Positions 43,831-54,571 of a DNA stretch of 64,000 nucleotides are shown here, piece after piece. Source of the DNA: Brevirhabdus pacifica (GTDB lineage Bacteria; Pseudomonadota; Alphaproteobacteria; Rhodobacterales; Rhodobacteraceae); the NCBI RefSeq assembly GCF_002797755.1, contig NZ_PGFI01000011.1:992001-1056000 (forward strand), in the 5' to 3' direction. The notes below the pieces were generated by a model, which saw nothing but the letters and a program-made list of their open reading frames with translations, ran no database searches and was not told where the DNA came from. The position numbers and the translations under genes were made by a program. Numbering within the stretch: position 1 is the stretch's first letter; every line of letters begins with the position of its first letter.

Positions 43831-45234
43831 TCAGGTCCCCAGATCGTAGGGCAGCACGCCCCGCCGGTCGTGATCGACCAGCAGCGGGTTGCCAAGGGGC
43901 GGCACCGAACGCTGGTGGCAGTCGCGCCGCTGGCAGATGCGGCACGAAATCCCGATCGGTTCGAATGCCTGGGCCTTCGAGGTGTCCAGATCGTCAGCAT
44001 AGACCAGCTTGTCGGCGTGGCGCACCTCGCATCCCAACCCGATGGCATAGCGGCGCACAGGCGCCCGGAACGAGCCTCCCGGCTTGCTGACATCCCGCGC
44101 CAGGCAGAAATAGCGTACCCCGTCCGGCGTCTCGGCCAGTTGGCGCAGGAACCGGCCCGGCATCTCGAAGGCGCGGTGCACGTTCCACAAGGGGCAGGCG
44201 CCGCCGTAGCGGGCGAACTGCAGCCGCGTAGCCGAGTGTCGCTTGGTGATGGTGCCGGCCTGATCGACCCGCACGAAGAAGAAGGGCACGCCCTTGGCGC
44301 CGGTCCTCTGCAGGGTGGAAAGCCGGTGCGCCACCTGCTCGATCGAGGCGCCGAACCTGTCTGCCATCTGTTCGAGGTCATGGCGGGTTTCCAGAGCCGC
44401 GCGCTGGAACGGGCTGTAGGGCATCAGTGCTGCGCCAGCGAAATAGTTGGCCATGCCGATGCGCGCGATCTGACGGGCCTGACCGGTCTGGAACCGCGCC
44501 AGATCCAGGGTCGCGTCCAGCAGGTCGTCCTGGGTCAGAAGCGCCATCTGATGATAAAGCTGGAAAAGGCGGGTTGGCGGCTCGGCCCGGGCCGACAGGG
44601 TCAGAAGCCCCCGCTCGGCATCGTAATGGCGCATTGGGCCATCGCCCGTGACCTGCACGTCGTAGCCCAGGTCGCGAAAGAGGCTTGCGGCGGCGGCGAA
44701 ACGGTCGGGCTGGCTGGTCACCTCGGTCCCCAGCCGCTCGGCGGCCCGATCGACGGCGTCGAAATAGTTGTCGCAGTAATGGAAGAAATCGCGCACCTCC
44801 TCCCAGGGGCTGGCGGCGATCCGGGCCTCCTCGCGGCCCAAGGCCTCGTCTAGCGATGCCAGCCGCTCATGGGCCTGCCGGTAGGCGCGGTGCAGCTGGA
44901 GGAAGGCGCGCGCCAGCGCCGGCGCGTTGGAGGCGGTCAGCCGCAGGTCGGCCAGCGACGGTTCCAGATCGCCGAAAGCCGGGTCGGCCAACGCCTCGCG
45001 CATGTCGGTGACCATGCGCTCGGCCTCTCCGACGTTAAGCTCGGTCACGTCGAAGCCGAACTCGCCCGCCAGGGCCAGCACGACGCCGGTGCTGACGGGG
45101 CGGTTGTTGTTTTCCATCTGGTTGAGATAGGGCAGCGAGACGCCCAGCTTCTCGGCAAAGGCCTTCTGGGTCAGGCCCAGTTTCTGGCGGATCTCGCGCA
45201 GCTTGACGCCGACATAAAGCTTCTGGGTGGCCAT
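43831..45234 (-). CDS. pccR: Short-chain fatty acyl-CoA regulator (ScfR family), PccR
   Basis: A 467-residue regulator. XRE-type HTH at about 10-64 (LREIRQKLGLTQKAFAEKLGVSLPYLNQMENNNRPV). A middle IrrE/DUF955-like region follows, then a C-terminal DUF2083 region with CRICQRRDCHQRSVPP (Cys431 onward). In Rhodobacter sphaeroides PccR senses propionyl-CoA-type signals and controls propionyl-CoA carboxylase. Position next to pccB supports the same role. A perfect TTTGCAAA octamer lies 50 bp upstream of the start, consistent with autoregulation. Confidence 0.92.
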   Translation of the reverse strand: MATQKLYVGVKLREIRQKLGLTQKAFAEKLGVSLPYLNQMENNNRPVSTGVVLALAGEFGFDVTELNVGEAERMVTDMREALADPAFGDLEPSLADLRLTASNAPALARAFLQLHRAYRQAHERLASLDEALGREEARIAASPWEEVRDFFHYCDNYFDAVDRAAERLGTEVTSQPDRFAAAASLFRDLGYDVQVTGDGPMRHYDAERGLLTLSARAEPPTRLFQLYHQMALLTQDDLLDATLDLARFQTGQARQIARIGMANYFAGAALMPYSPFQRAALETRHDLEQMADRFGASIEQVAHRLSTLQRTGAKGVPFFFVRVDQAGTITKRHSATRLQFARYGGACPLWNVHRAFEMPGRFLRQLAETPDGVRYFCLARDVSKPGGSFRAPVRRYAIGLGCEVRHADKLVYADDLDTSKAQAFEPIGISCRICQRRDCHQRSVPPLGNPLLVDHDRRGVLPYDLGT

Positions 45235-45254
45235 GGCATCCTCGGCACGCGGGG

Positions 45255-45291
45255 TTTGCGGGTTTTCCGCAATTAGCCATAACTTTGCAAA
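45255..45291. promoter_or_regulatory. Putative PccR site(s) upstream of pccR
   Basis: TTTGCAAA is exact at 45284-45291. Degenerate TTTGCGGG and TTCCGCAA occur at 45255 and 45265. The published PccR motif is two TTTGCAAA octamers 4 nt apart; only one perfect octamer is present, so the site is partial. Confidence 0.5.
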
Positions 45292-45322
45292 TTCACCCCG
45301 GCAAGGGGCCGGGCGGCCTGGG

Positions 45323-46555
45323 TCAGGCGCCCTGAAGCATGCCGTTGTTGCGGCGCATCACGTACAGGATCGCCAGGATCGAGGCCGCCGAGGTGGCGAA
45401 CATGATCCACTGCAGCGGAAGGCTGTCGGTCGATCCGGCCAGCGCCGTGCCCGCCACCGACGACAGCGCCGCGCCGCCGCCGATCATGATCGCGCTGCCC
45501 AGACCGCTGGCCGAGCCTGCAAGGTCGGGGCGCACTGACAGCATCCCCGAGGCGCTGTTGGGCATGACCAGCCCGTTGCCAAGGCCGATGAAGGTGCAGA
45601 AGCCGAAGAAGGCATAGGCGTTGCCCAGCCCGGAATAGGTGACCATCAGCGACAGCACCATCCCGGTGGTCGAGATCAGCGTCCCCCACAGGACCATCTG
45701 GTCGATTCCGAAGCGGACCGAGTAGCGCCCCGTCAGGAAATTGCCGGCCGCATAGCCAAGCGCCGGCAGGCCCAGCATTACGCCGGTCATGCCCGGCGCC
45801 ATGTGAAAGACCTGCGTCGCGACGTAGGGCGCGCCGCCCAGGTAGGCGAAGAAGGCGCCCGAGGCGAAGGCCGACGCGAAGACGTAGCCCCAGAACCGGG
45901 GGGAGCACAGAAGCTCGGGATAGTCGCGCAGCTGCTGGCCAAAGCTCTTGCCGCCCTGTCGCAAGGTCTCGCCCTGGTCGGCCCAGACGAGCCCGAGGAC
46001 GGCCGCGCCGAAGACGACGAGGAAGATGAAGGTCGCGCGCCAGCCCCAGATCTCGTCCAGCGCGCCCCCGATCATGGGGGCGAACATCGGCACCAAGGCC
46101 ATGCCCATGGTGACATAGCCGATCATCGAGGCGGCCTCGCGCGCCGAGACCATGTCGCGCACTGTGGCCCGGCTCAGCACCAGGCCCGTGGCGATGGCGC
46201 CCTGAATCATCCGGAAGACGAGGAACATCTCGACCGAGGTCGACAGCGCACAACCCGCCGAGGCCAGGATGAAGATCGCGATCGACCCCAGGATCACCGG
46301 GCGCCGCCCGAACCGGTCCGAGATCGGCCCGACCAGCAATTGCAGCAAGGCCGTCGTCGCAAGGTATCCCGACACGGCGAATTGCATCACCGCGTAATCC
46401 GTCTGGAAATACCGGGTCATCCCGGGCAGGGAGGGAAGGAATACCGACATGCTCATCGCCGAAAGACCGGCGACAAGGACAAGCGTCAGGATGTGGGGAG
46501 GGGTGGTCCGGTCGAGAAAACGAACGGCGATACCCGCGTGTCGGTTGTGATCCAT
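45323..46555 (-). CDS. MFS multidrug efflux transporter, Bcr/CflA type
   Basis: A 410-residue, 12-span major facilitator. The motif-A loop GPISDRFGRRPVILGSIAIF (about residues 70-90) and the motif-C-like segment GYVTMGMALVPMFAPMIGGAL are typical of the Bcr/CflA drug:H+ group. Substrate unknown. Start MDHNRHAG taken at ATG 46555; a TTG three codons earlier is possible. Divergent from pccB across 300 bp that contain TTGCAA-like sites near both ends. Confidence 0.9.
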   Translation of the reverse strand: MDHNRHAGIAVRFLDRTTPPHILTLVLVAGLSAMSMSVFLPSLPGMTRYFQTDYAVMQFAVSGYLATTALLQLLVGPISDRFGRRPVILGSIAIFILASAGCALSTSVEMFLVFRMIQGAIATGLVLSRATVRDMVSAREAASMIGYVTMGMALVPMFAPMIGGALDEIWGWRATFIFLVVFGAAVLGLVWADQGETLRQGGKSFGQQLRDYPELLCSPRFWGYVFASAFASGAFFAYLGGAPYVATQVFHMAPGMTGVMLGLPALGYAAGNFLTGRYSVRFGIDQMVLWGTLISTTGMVLSLMVTYSGLGNAYAFFGFCTFIGLGNGLVMPNSASGMLSVRPDLAGSASGLGSAIMIGGGAALSSVAGTALAGSTDSLPLQWIMFATSAASILAILYVMRRNNGMLQGA

Positions 46556-46610
46556 GCCGGGCAATTAGGCTCATTGCGGCGTTCTGTCATCCCCGGATAA
46601 GCCGCTTTTC

Positions 46611-46756
46611 TGCAAAGGCACCATTGCAGACGTTGCAGGTTTCGAAGGTGCACATGCGGCTTTGCGCTGGCCGCCGAGAGGGGGCCTTAAGCGCTGGAAT
46701 CCTTAAACCGAGGCCGGTTCGGCGGTGGCGACTTCGCAAATTTGCAATTCGCAGAT
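46611..46756. promoter_or_regulatory. pccB/MFS intergenic region with TTTGCAAA-like clusters
   Basis: Near pccB, TTCGCAAA-TTTGCAAT-TCGCAG occupies 46733-46754 as abutting octamer-like units. Near the MFS gene, CTGCAA-N8-TTGCAG is an inverted repeat at 46610-46629, followed by TTGCAG at 46633. They resemble the TTTGCAAA unit bound by PccR, but the spacing does not match the published N4 pair. Most likely the propionyl-CoA-responsive control region of pccB. Confidence 0.5.
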
Positions 46757-46855
46757 TACCGCTCGCCAAAGGTTTTCAAATTCGCCCGTTTGTCCTTCTC
46801 AGCCGCGAGCGCGGTCGATAGGATGGCCGCCACCACAGGTTTTGGGAGAGCTGCC

Positions 46856-48388
46856 GTGAAAGATATCCTGCAAGAACTCGAAAATCGCCGCGAAACCGCC
46901 CGCATGGGAGGGGGCGAGCGCAGGATTGCGGCACAGCATGCCAAGGGCAAGTTGACCGCGCGCGAGCGGATCGAGCTTTTGCTGGACGAGGGCAGCTTTG
47001 AAGAGTTCGACATGTTCGTCGCCCACCGCTGCACCGACTTCGGGATGGAGCAGGACCGCCCCGCCGGCGACGGCGTGGTGACGGGCTGGGGCACGATCAA
47101 TGGCCGCCAGGTCTATGTCTTCTCCCAGGATTTCACCGTCTTCGGCGGCTCGCTTTCCGAAACCCACGCCCAGAAGCTCTGCAAGATCATGGATATGGCG
47201 ATGCAGAACGGCGCGCCGGTGATCGGGCTGAACGACTCGGGCGGGGCGCGGATTCAGGAAGGGGTGGCCAGCCTCGCGGGCTATGCCGATGTCTTCCAGC
47301 GCAACATCATGGCCTCGGGCGTGGTGCCGCAGATCAGCGTCATCATGGGCCCCTGCGCGGGCGGCGCGGTCTATTCGCCCGCCATGACCGATTTCATCTT
47401 CATGGTGAAGGACAGCTCTTACATGTTCGTGACCGGCCCCGACGTGGTCAAGACCGTCACCAACGAGGTCGTCACCGCCGAGGAACTGGGCGGCGCCAGC
47501 ACCCACACCCGCAAGTCCAGCGTCGCCGACGGTGCCTTCGAGAACGATGTCGAGGCCCTGGCCGAGGTGCGCCGCCTGGTGGATTTCCTGCCCCAGAACA
47601 ACCGCTCCAAGCCGCCCGTGCGGCCCTTCTTCGATGACGTGAACCGGATCGAGGACAGCCTTGATACCCTGATCCCCGACAACCCCAACGCGCCCTACGA
47701 CATGAAGGAGCTGATCACCAAGCTGGGGGACGAGGGCGATTTCTACGAGATTCAGGAAGAGTTCGCCAAGAACATCCTGACCGGCTTCATCCGGCTGGAA
47801 GGCTCGACCGTGGGGGTGGTGGCGAACCAGCCGATGGTGCTGGCGGGCTGTCTGGATATCGACAGCTCTCGCAAGGCCGCCCGCTTCGTGCGCTTCTGCG
47901 ATGCCTTCGAGATCCCGATCCTGACCCTTGTGGACGTGCCGGGCTTCCTGCCGGGAACGGGTCAGGAATACGGCGGTGTCATCAAGCATGGTGCCAAGCT
48001 GCTCTTTGCCTATGGCGAAGCGACGGTGCCGAAGGTCACGGTCATCACCCGCAAGGCCTATGGCGGGGCCTATGACGTGATGGCCTCAAAGCACCTGCGG
48101 GGTGATTTCAACTATGCCTGGCCCACCGCCGAGATCGCGGTGATGGGGGCCAAGGGCGCGACCGAGATCCTTTACCGCTCGGAACTGGGCGATGCCGAGA
48201 AGATCGCGGCCCGCACCAAGGATTACGAGGACCGTTTCGCTAACCCCTTCGTGGCCGCCGAAAAAGGCTTCATCGACGAGGTGATCATGCCCCACTCGAC
48301 CCGCCGCCGGGTCTGCCGGGCCTTCGCTTCGCTGCGCAACAAGAGCCTGGCGAACCCCTGGAAGAAACACGACAACATTCCGCTCTGA
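46856..48388 (+). CDS. pccB: Propionyl-CoA carboxylase beta subunit (carboxyltransferase)
   Basis: A 510-residue carboxyltransferase transferring CO2 from biotin to propionyl-CoA, giving methylmalonyl-CoA. GTG start at 46856 behind GGGAG yields [21 protein letters not shown], the family N-terminus. Oxyanion loops: [17 protein letters not shown] (N-half) and [17 protein letters not shown] (C-half); [22 protein letters not shown] also present. Length and ending ([11 protein letters not shown]) match PccB. The biotin-bearing partner pccA begins 2.4 kb downstream. Confidence 0.96.
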   Translation: MKDILQELENRRETARMGGGERRIAAQHAKGKLTARERIELLLDEGSFEEFDMFVAHRCTDFGMEQDRPAGDGVVTGWGTINGRQVYVFSQDFTVFGGSLSETHAQKLCKIMDMAMQNGAPVIGLNDSGGARIQEGVASLAGYADVFQRNIMASGVVPQISVIMGPCAGGAVYSPAMTDFIFMVKDSSYMFVTGPDVVKTVTNEVVTAEELGGASTHTRKSSVADGAFENDVEALAEVRRLVDFLPQNNRSKPPVRPFFDDVNRIEDSLDTLIPDNPNAPYDMKELITKLGDEGDFYEIQEEFAKNILTGFIRLEGSTVGVVANQPMVLAGCLDIDSSRKAARFVRFCDAFEIPILTLVDVPGFLPGTGQEYGGVIKHGAKLLFAYGEATVPKVTVITRKAYGGAYDVMASKHLRGDFNYAWPTAEIAVMGAKGATEILYRSELGDAEKIAARTKDYEDRFANPFVAAEKGFIDEVIMPHSTRRRVCRAFASLRNKSLANPWKKHDNIPL

Positions 48389-48415
48389 CCGCTGGCCGGT
48401 CGGACGCCCGAGGCG

Positions 48416-49120
48416 ATGATGCAGAACCCTTTCGGAAACCAGAACACGCCCCGTCGCGGCCGGCACATCGTCGGCGCGACCGTTCTCGTGCTGGCCGGGG
48501 GCGCGGCTTTGCTGGCCTGGGGCTGGCGGGGGGATGAGGGCGGGGCCTTGTCCCCGGAGAGGTCCGCCGAGACGGGTGCCGCGAGTGAACCCGCGCGGAA
48601 GTCCGAGGCGGACGCGCGCCAGAGCACGGCGACGACAGCCGGGGCAGGGGAAGCCACAGAGGCCGCCCCAACCGCCCCGGTCACCACCGCCGGCGAGGAA
48701 AGTGAGATGGGCAACCTGGGCGGAACGCCCGTGCAGGAGGCCGCCGACATCACCCCGCGCGCCGGGCTGGATCCGCGCCCGCAGGTGCCCTCGGGCCAGG
48801 CGCTGACGCTGCTTGACGTGCTGCTGGAACCCCATGGCGACGAGCGCTGGCTGATCCTGCGCTACGTCGCCCCCGCTATCGCCCGCGACAACCGGAGTGT
48901 CGATTTCGCCATAGCCGAACCCGACATGGACCAGCTGTGCGGGACCGCCGGATTCGAGGCGATCGAAAACGCGGGCCTGGATGAGCAGGGGGGCGTGAAT
49001 CAGATCCTCGTCAGCCTGCTGGACCGGCCGCTGAAACGCGGGGCGCCGGACCCCTCGGTCACACAGTTCAACAACGCATATCGGCCCGTGGACGGCCGCT
49101 GCATCTGGGAGGCATTCTAA
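48416..49120 (+). CDS. DUF6497-family single-pass membrane protein
   Basis: A 234-residue protein. An N-terminal Arg-rich stretch and one membrane helix (HIVGATVLVLAGGAALLAWGW, about 17-37) are followed by a low-complexity linker and a C-terminal domain from about residue 120. That domain has PSGQALTLLDVLLEPHGDERWLILRYVAP and ends VTQFNNAYRPVDGRCIWEAF. I recall this C-terminal pattern as DUF6497, found in Rhodobacterales; function unknown. Starts 27 bp after pccB, so it is co-transcribed with it. Confidence 0.7.
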   Translation: MMQNPFGNQNTPRRGRHIVGATVLVLAGGAALLAWGWRGDEGGALSPERSAETGAASEPARKSEADARQSTATTAGAGEATEAAPTAPVTTAGEESEMGNLGGTPVQEAADITPRAGLDPRPQVPSGQALTLLDVLLEPHGDERWLILRYVAPAIARDNRSVDFAIAEPDMDQLCGTAGFEAIENAGLDEQGGVNQILVSLLDRPLKRGAPDPSVTQFNNAYRPVDGRCIWEAF

Positions 49121-49334
49121 CGATGTCACAACATCTTGCGTCCATCGAGCCGCGCGCCCACGCGTTTGATGCAACCGCGACACAGGGCTCACGGGGGCGT
49201 GCATTTCCGTGTATTTCGGGCCCTTTCTCGGCTACTCTCCGCGTGGATTGCGACAAAGCGGTCTTTAATCAAAACCCGGCTCCGGGCGCCGATGAATTGA
49301 CGGCGGTCGGCACCGGATCAACCAGGAGAGCAGG

Positions 49335-49478
49335 ATGTTCCGGACTATCAAGATTGCCAGCATGCTGGGCCTCGCGGCCTTCGCAGCGGCGTGCACCACC
49401 GCCCGTCAGGACGAAGTCGTCTTCGTCGAGCCCGAGCCCGTCGCGGCCGAGCCTGTCTACACCGGCAAGTACAAGTAA
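49335..49478 (+). CDS. 47-residue lipoprotein
   Basis: A tiny lipoprotein. MFRTIKIASMLGLAAFAAAC forms a complete signal peptide with lipobox AAAC (Cys20). The 27-residue mature part is acidic (DEVVFVEPEPVAAEPV) and ends YTGKYK. A good ribosome-binding site (AGGAGAGCAGG) precedes the ATG. Function unknown. The 214 bp upstream suggest its own promoter rather than read-through from the DUF6497 gene. Confidence 0.8.
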   Translation: MFRTIKIASMLGLAAFAAACTTARQDEVVFVEPEPVAAEPVYTGKYK

Positions 49479-49601
49479 TTCCCCTCGGGGGCGGCGCCTG
49501 TCCGCCCCCCTGGACCCTTCCCGGATCGCCTTGATCCTCGCCCGCCACGCGGGACGGGGCACCACCAGCCCGGCCTTCGCCCGGGTGCGGGGGGTGCGGG
49601 C

Positions 49602-49982
49602 ATGATCAAGCATCGCGGCTTTCCCGGGCGCCTTCCCGGCACCGATTTCCAATTCGTCATCCGCCGCCCCAACAAGGCGGGCGCGACGCCGCTGATCCGG
49701 CGCGAGCGTTATGCCGACCGCCGGCCCGCCGACCGCCGGGCGGACGCCTATTTCATGGCCTGCCTGTGGGATCACTTCGGCGATGAGCCGTTCGAGCGCG
49801 GGAACCTTGACGCCGGACGGCTGAGCTGGCTGTTCGGCCGCGAGGTGGTGCCCGCGACCGACCCCTTCGATCCGACCGATTACGAGGCGCTGTTGCGCAT
49901 CGACGAGGCCCGCGCCCGCGCCGCCTTCCCCGACGCCTTCGGCGAGGGCGCCGTCGCCATGTACGACCCCGACGAGGATTGA
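49602..49982 (+). CDS. Hypothetical 126-residue protein
   Basis: A small soluble protein without a recognised domain. It starts MIKHRGFPGRLPGTDFQFVIRRPN (very basic first half). The second half is acidic and contains DAYFMACLWDHFGDEPFERGNL and ends MYDPDED. The charge asymmetry, aromatic content and consistent codon use argue for a real gene, and it fills the pccB-pccA interval without overlap. I do not recognise the family. Confidence 0.55.
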   Translation: MIKHRGFPGRLPGTDFQFVIRRPNKAGATPLIRRERYADRRPADRRADAYFMACLWDHFGDEPFERGNLDAGRLSWLFGREVVPATDPFDPTDYEALLRIDEARARAAFPDAFGEGAVAMYDPDED

Positions 49983-50154
49983 GCATGAACTTGCCGGCCC
50001 GATCCGTCTTTGAGCAGCTTTCGGCCCAGATTTCCCCGGTCGACGATTGGGGATTTTGCCGCTGCGAACATTACGGCACGGTAATCTCCGAGGGCGCTGA
50101 TGCCCCGGCATCGGCAGTCTTCTTTGTTCAAAACCGTTACCCTTCCCCTTCTCT

Positions 50155-50190
50155 GAGGTCCGCGCCGACGCGGTGCGGACCTCGTCTTTT
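50155..50190 (+). terminator. Intrinsic terminator between pccB-side genes and the Gly-zipper lipoprotein
   Basis: GAGGTCCGC (50155-50163) pairs perfectly with GCGGACCTC (50175-50183), followed by GTCTTTTTCC. It sits in the 352-bp gap 49983-50334, which otherwise shows only the short open frame beginning at 49985, judged not to be a gene, and a good RBS (AGGAG) at its end. Confidence 0.8.
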
Positions 50191-50334
50191 TCCTGCAAAT
50201 GGCAACGTGTCGACCCTTCCGGGCGAAGGCGCCGGAACCACTGCGGCAATGAGAGAGTTGGGAAAGTGTATCGGGTCCGGAGTCGCGTCGCGCTCCGCTC
50301 AATCGAAAAGTAAAAAAGCTTCAGGAGCTACACA

Positions 50335-50544
50335 ATGTTTACCAAGAACCTCGTCCTCTCCGGTCTTCTCCTCGCTGGCCTGTCGGCCTGTGACACGATC
50401 AACAACGACCTGGAGCGGGGCGTCGTCGGCGCCGCAGCCGGTGCCGCAATCGCTGACGCGACCGGCAACGACGGCACCAAGGGCGCGATCATCGGCGGCG
50501 CAGCAGGCGTGTTCTGCGACGACGCTGGCATCTGCCGCCGCTAA
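50335..50544 (+). CDS. Small glycine-zipper lipoprotein
   Basis: A 69-residue protein. Signal peptide with lipobox LSAC (MFTKNLVLSGLLLAGLSAC, Cys19). The mature part carries a glycine-zipper-like helix (RGVVGAAAGAAIADA and GAIIGGAAGVF), as in the OmpA-like/17-kDa surface antigen group, and ends with two Cys (CDDAGICRR). Likely membrane-inserting; function unknown. AGGAG upstream. It is set off by terminators on both sides, so it is probably an independent transcript. Confidence 0.8.
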   Translation: MFTKNLVLSGLLLAGLSACDTINNDLERGVVGAAAGAAIADATGNDGTKGAIIGGAAGVFCDDAGICRR

Positions 50545-50625
50545 TCCCGGTGCGCTGACCGCCCGGACCGGCATCTCCCTTGGGGGGCGCCCGGCGCCGG
50601 ATCACGGTTCTGCATCTGTCAAAAG

Positions 50626-50664
50626 GCCCCGTTCCCGCCATTGTGCGGGGGCGGGGTTTTTTCG
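50626..50664 (+). terminator. Intrinsic terminator after the Gly-zipper lipoprotein
   Basis: GGCCCCGTTCCCGC and GCGGGGGCGGGG arms (with one wobble and one mismatch) around a short loop, followed by TTTTTTC. It lies before pccA, which must then have its own promoter within about 150 bp. Confidence 0.7.
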
Positions 50665-50820
50665 TTCGCGCCACCCGCGCACGTCCCCGCCCGAAGATCT
50701 GCCAAGGCGCCCGGCCCAGCACGGCCGATCCCACGCCCGGCCCCAAGCCTGGCCCCAAGGGACCCTGACCCCAGGCCCAGCCCACGCAGCCAAGACCACG
50801 CGAACCACGAAGGAAGCCCA

Positions 50821-52821
<2,001 letters not shown>

Positions 52822-52860
52822 TCCGATGACAGGCCGCGCGACCCAACGTGACACGGCAGG

Positions 52861-52888
52861 GGCCCCGAAGGGCGGGGCGCCCGGGGCC
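52861..52888. terminator. GC-rich hairpin between pccA and the convergent DUF4174 gene
   Basis: GGCCCCG (52861-52867) pairs with CGGGGCC (52882-52888). No T-run. A weak candidate for shared 3' ends of convergent transcripts. Confidence 0.35.
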
Positions 52889-53382
52889 TATTGTGCCAGG
52901 TTGCGACGGTCGCGCACTTCCTGCTGGCGCACGGGGGATTTGTCGATCACCCGCGTCAGCTCGCGCACATCCCATGGAAAGGGTTTGCGCAGCTTGACGT
53001 TGCCGTCCTTGCCGATCAGCACCAGCATGAAGCCCCGCGGCCGCAGCTTCTGGCGCAGGGGGCTTTTCGCCTCGGGGTTGGTGTCGACGATGACGACCAC
53101 GTCGCGCTCGGCCAGCTCGTCCTTGCGGTCGGCCAGAAGCTGTAGCTGCTGCTGCAACGAGGGGTCTGCCGGGGTCTCGGCAAAGATCACCACGGGACGC
53201 GCGATCCAGAGAAAGTCGTCCAGATTCAATTCAACTGCGTCGAATTCCAGGCTGCGGTCCCCCTCCCACATCTCGGCGGGAGTAAGGGGTGGTTCTTCCT
53301 TGCCGCTGTCTTCGGCGGCCGTGACGCCCATGGCCGCAAAGCCGAAAAGCGCAGCGAATACAACGCGAAGCGTCTGGTTCAT
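52888..53382 (-). CDS. DUF4174 periplasmic protein
   Basis: A 164-residue exported protein. Signal peptide MNQTLRVVFAALFGFAAMGVTAA, cleavage near residue 22-23. The mature DUF4174 domain has LDDFLWIARPVVIFAETPADPSLQQQLQ and RGFMLVLIGKDGNVKLRKPFPWDVRELTRVID, a thioredoxin-like alpha/beta pattern without cysteines. Function unknown. Converges on pccA and is divergent from the sulfotransferase-like gene. Confidence 0.88.
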   Translation of the reverse strand: MNQTLRVVFAALFGFAAMGVTAAEDSGKEEPPLTPAEMWEGDRSLEFDAVELNLDDFLWIARPVVIFAETPADPSLQQQLQLLADRKDELAERDVVVIVDTNPEAKSPLRQKLRPRGFMLVLIGKDGNVKLRKPFPWDVRELTRVIDKSPVRQQEVRDRRNLAQ

Positions 53383-53590
53383 TCTGTCTCCTTTTCAGCT
53401 TCATATAATGCACAATGCGCCGATTTCGACCTCGGGCGGAAGGGGGCATCTGACTTGTCCTTCAGGCGCCCCTCGGGACCCTGCGCGCGCGGCCTCGGTT
53501 AAGATCCGCCAAAGGAGGCTTTCCTAATGTCCGTGTCCGCAGGAAGGTCGGACGGCAGGCGTCCGCCCCGCAGTATCGAGGCAGAGCGCA

Positions 53591-54571
53591 ATGGACGTGA
53601 TCTTGCATGTCGGTGCCCATCGCACCGCGACCACCACCTTTCAACGGGCCATCGCCCGGCACGGACCGGCGCTTGGGGCGCAGGGGACGGAATTCTGGGG
53701 ACCCGGGCGCACGCGCTCTGGCCTCTTCGCCGGCCTGATCCGGCGCAAGGAGGATGTGACCGACGAGATCCGGCGCCAGGGCGCGCGATCCGCGGGCCGC
53801 ATCGCGATCGAGATGCAGCGCCTGGCCCATCGCGGCATCCGGCGCCTGCTGGTCAGCGAGGAGAACATGGCCGGCGCGATGCCGCACATGCTGTCCCGCG
53901 CCAGCCTCTACCCGGACGCGGAATTCCGGCTGACCCGCTTTGCAGAGGTGTTCGGCACCTCGCCCACGATCCTGCTGTCGGTGCGCGACTATCGCGGCTG
54001 GTGGCCCTCGGTTCTGGCCCACGCTGTGGCGCAAGGGCGCCCGGCGCCCGGTCCCGATCTGGTGGAACGGCTGGTGCGACAGCCCCGGCGGTGGCGGCAC
54101 CTGGTGCAGGACGTGGCCCGTGCCTTTCCGGGTGCGGTGATCGACGTGACGAGTTTCGAGGGCTATGGCCACAGGCCCGGCGCGCGACTGGCGCTGCTGG
54201 GGTCCCGAACCTGGCCACCGGGGCTGGGGGAGAGGCCCGGCCAACACAACCGCTCGGGCGACCTGGCGGCACTGCGCACGGCCCTGGCTCGTGCCGGGCA
54301 CGCCTCCGACAGTCTTGTGCAGAAGGCCCCGAGCGCAGGCACCCTCTGGCAGCCCTTCACCCCCGCCCAACTGGACGGTCTGGGCGCCAGCTACCTGGAG
54401 GATCTGCGGTGGCTGCGCAATGGCGCCGACGGGTTGGCAAGATTTCACGAAGCACCGGCCACGGACCGGCGCGGCCCCTTGCGGGCGGCGGCCGGGTCCC
54501 GGGCCGGGCAGACAGGAGAACACCGCGATGACGGAACGAAAGAAGGCCTGGCGCAAGCTGGCCGAGGATGA
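53591..54571 (+). CDS. Sulfotransferase-like protein
   Basis: A 326-residue protein. The N-terminal [17 protein letters not shown] (about 5-21) is the PAPS-binding P-loop-like motif of carbohydrate sulfotransferases (usual form HxGxxKTGTTxxQ, with Arg in place of Lys here). [14 protein letters not shown] (about 130) corresponds to the 3'-phosphate-binding R/S segment. Likely sulfates a surface glycan or small molecule; substrate unknown. Its last 44 bp overlap the start of the mutase gene, whose upstream ribosome-binding site lies inside this coding sequence. Confidence 0.7.
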   Translation: MDVILHVGAHRTATTTFQRAIARHGPALGAQGTEFWGPGRTRSGLFAGLIRRKEDVTDEIRRQGARSAGRIAIEMQRLAHRGIRRLLVSEENMAGAMPHMLSRASLYPDAEFRLTRFAEVFGTSPTILLSVRDYRGWWPSVLAHAVAQGRPAPGPDLVERLVRQPRRWRHLVQDVARAFPGAVIDVTSFEGYGHRPGARLALLGSRTWPPGLGERPGQHNRSGDLAALRTALARAGHASDSLVQKAPSAGTLWQPFTPAQLDGLGASYLEDLRWLRNGADGLARFHEAPATDRRGPLRAAAGSRAGQTGEHRDDGTKEGLAQAGRG

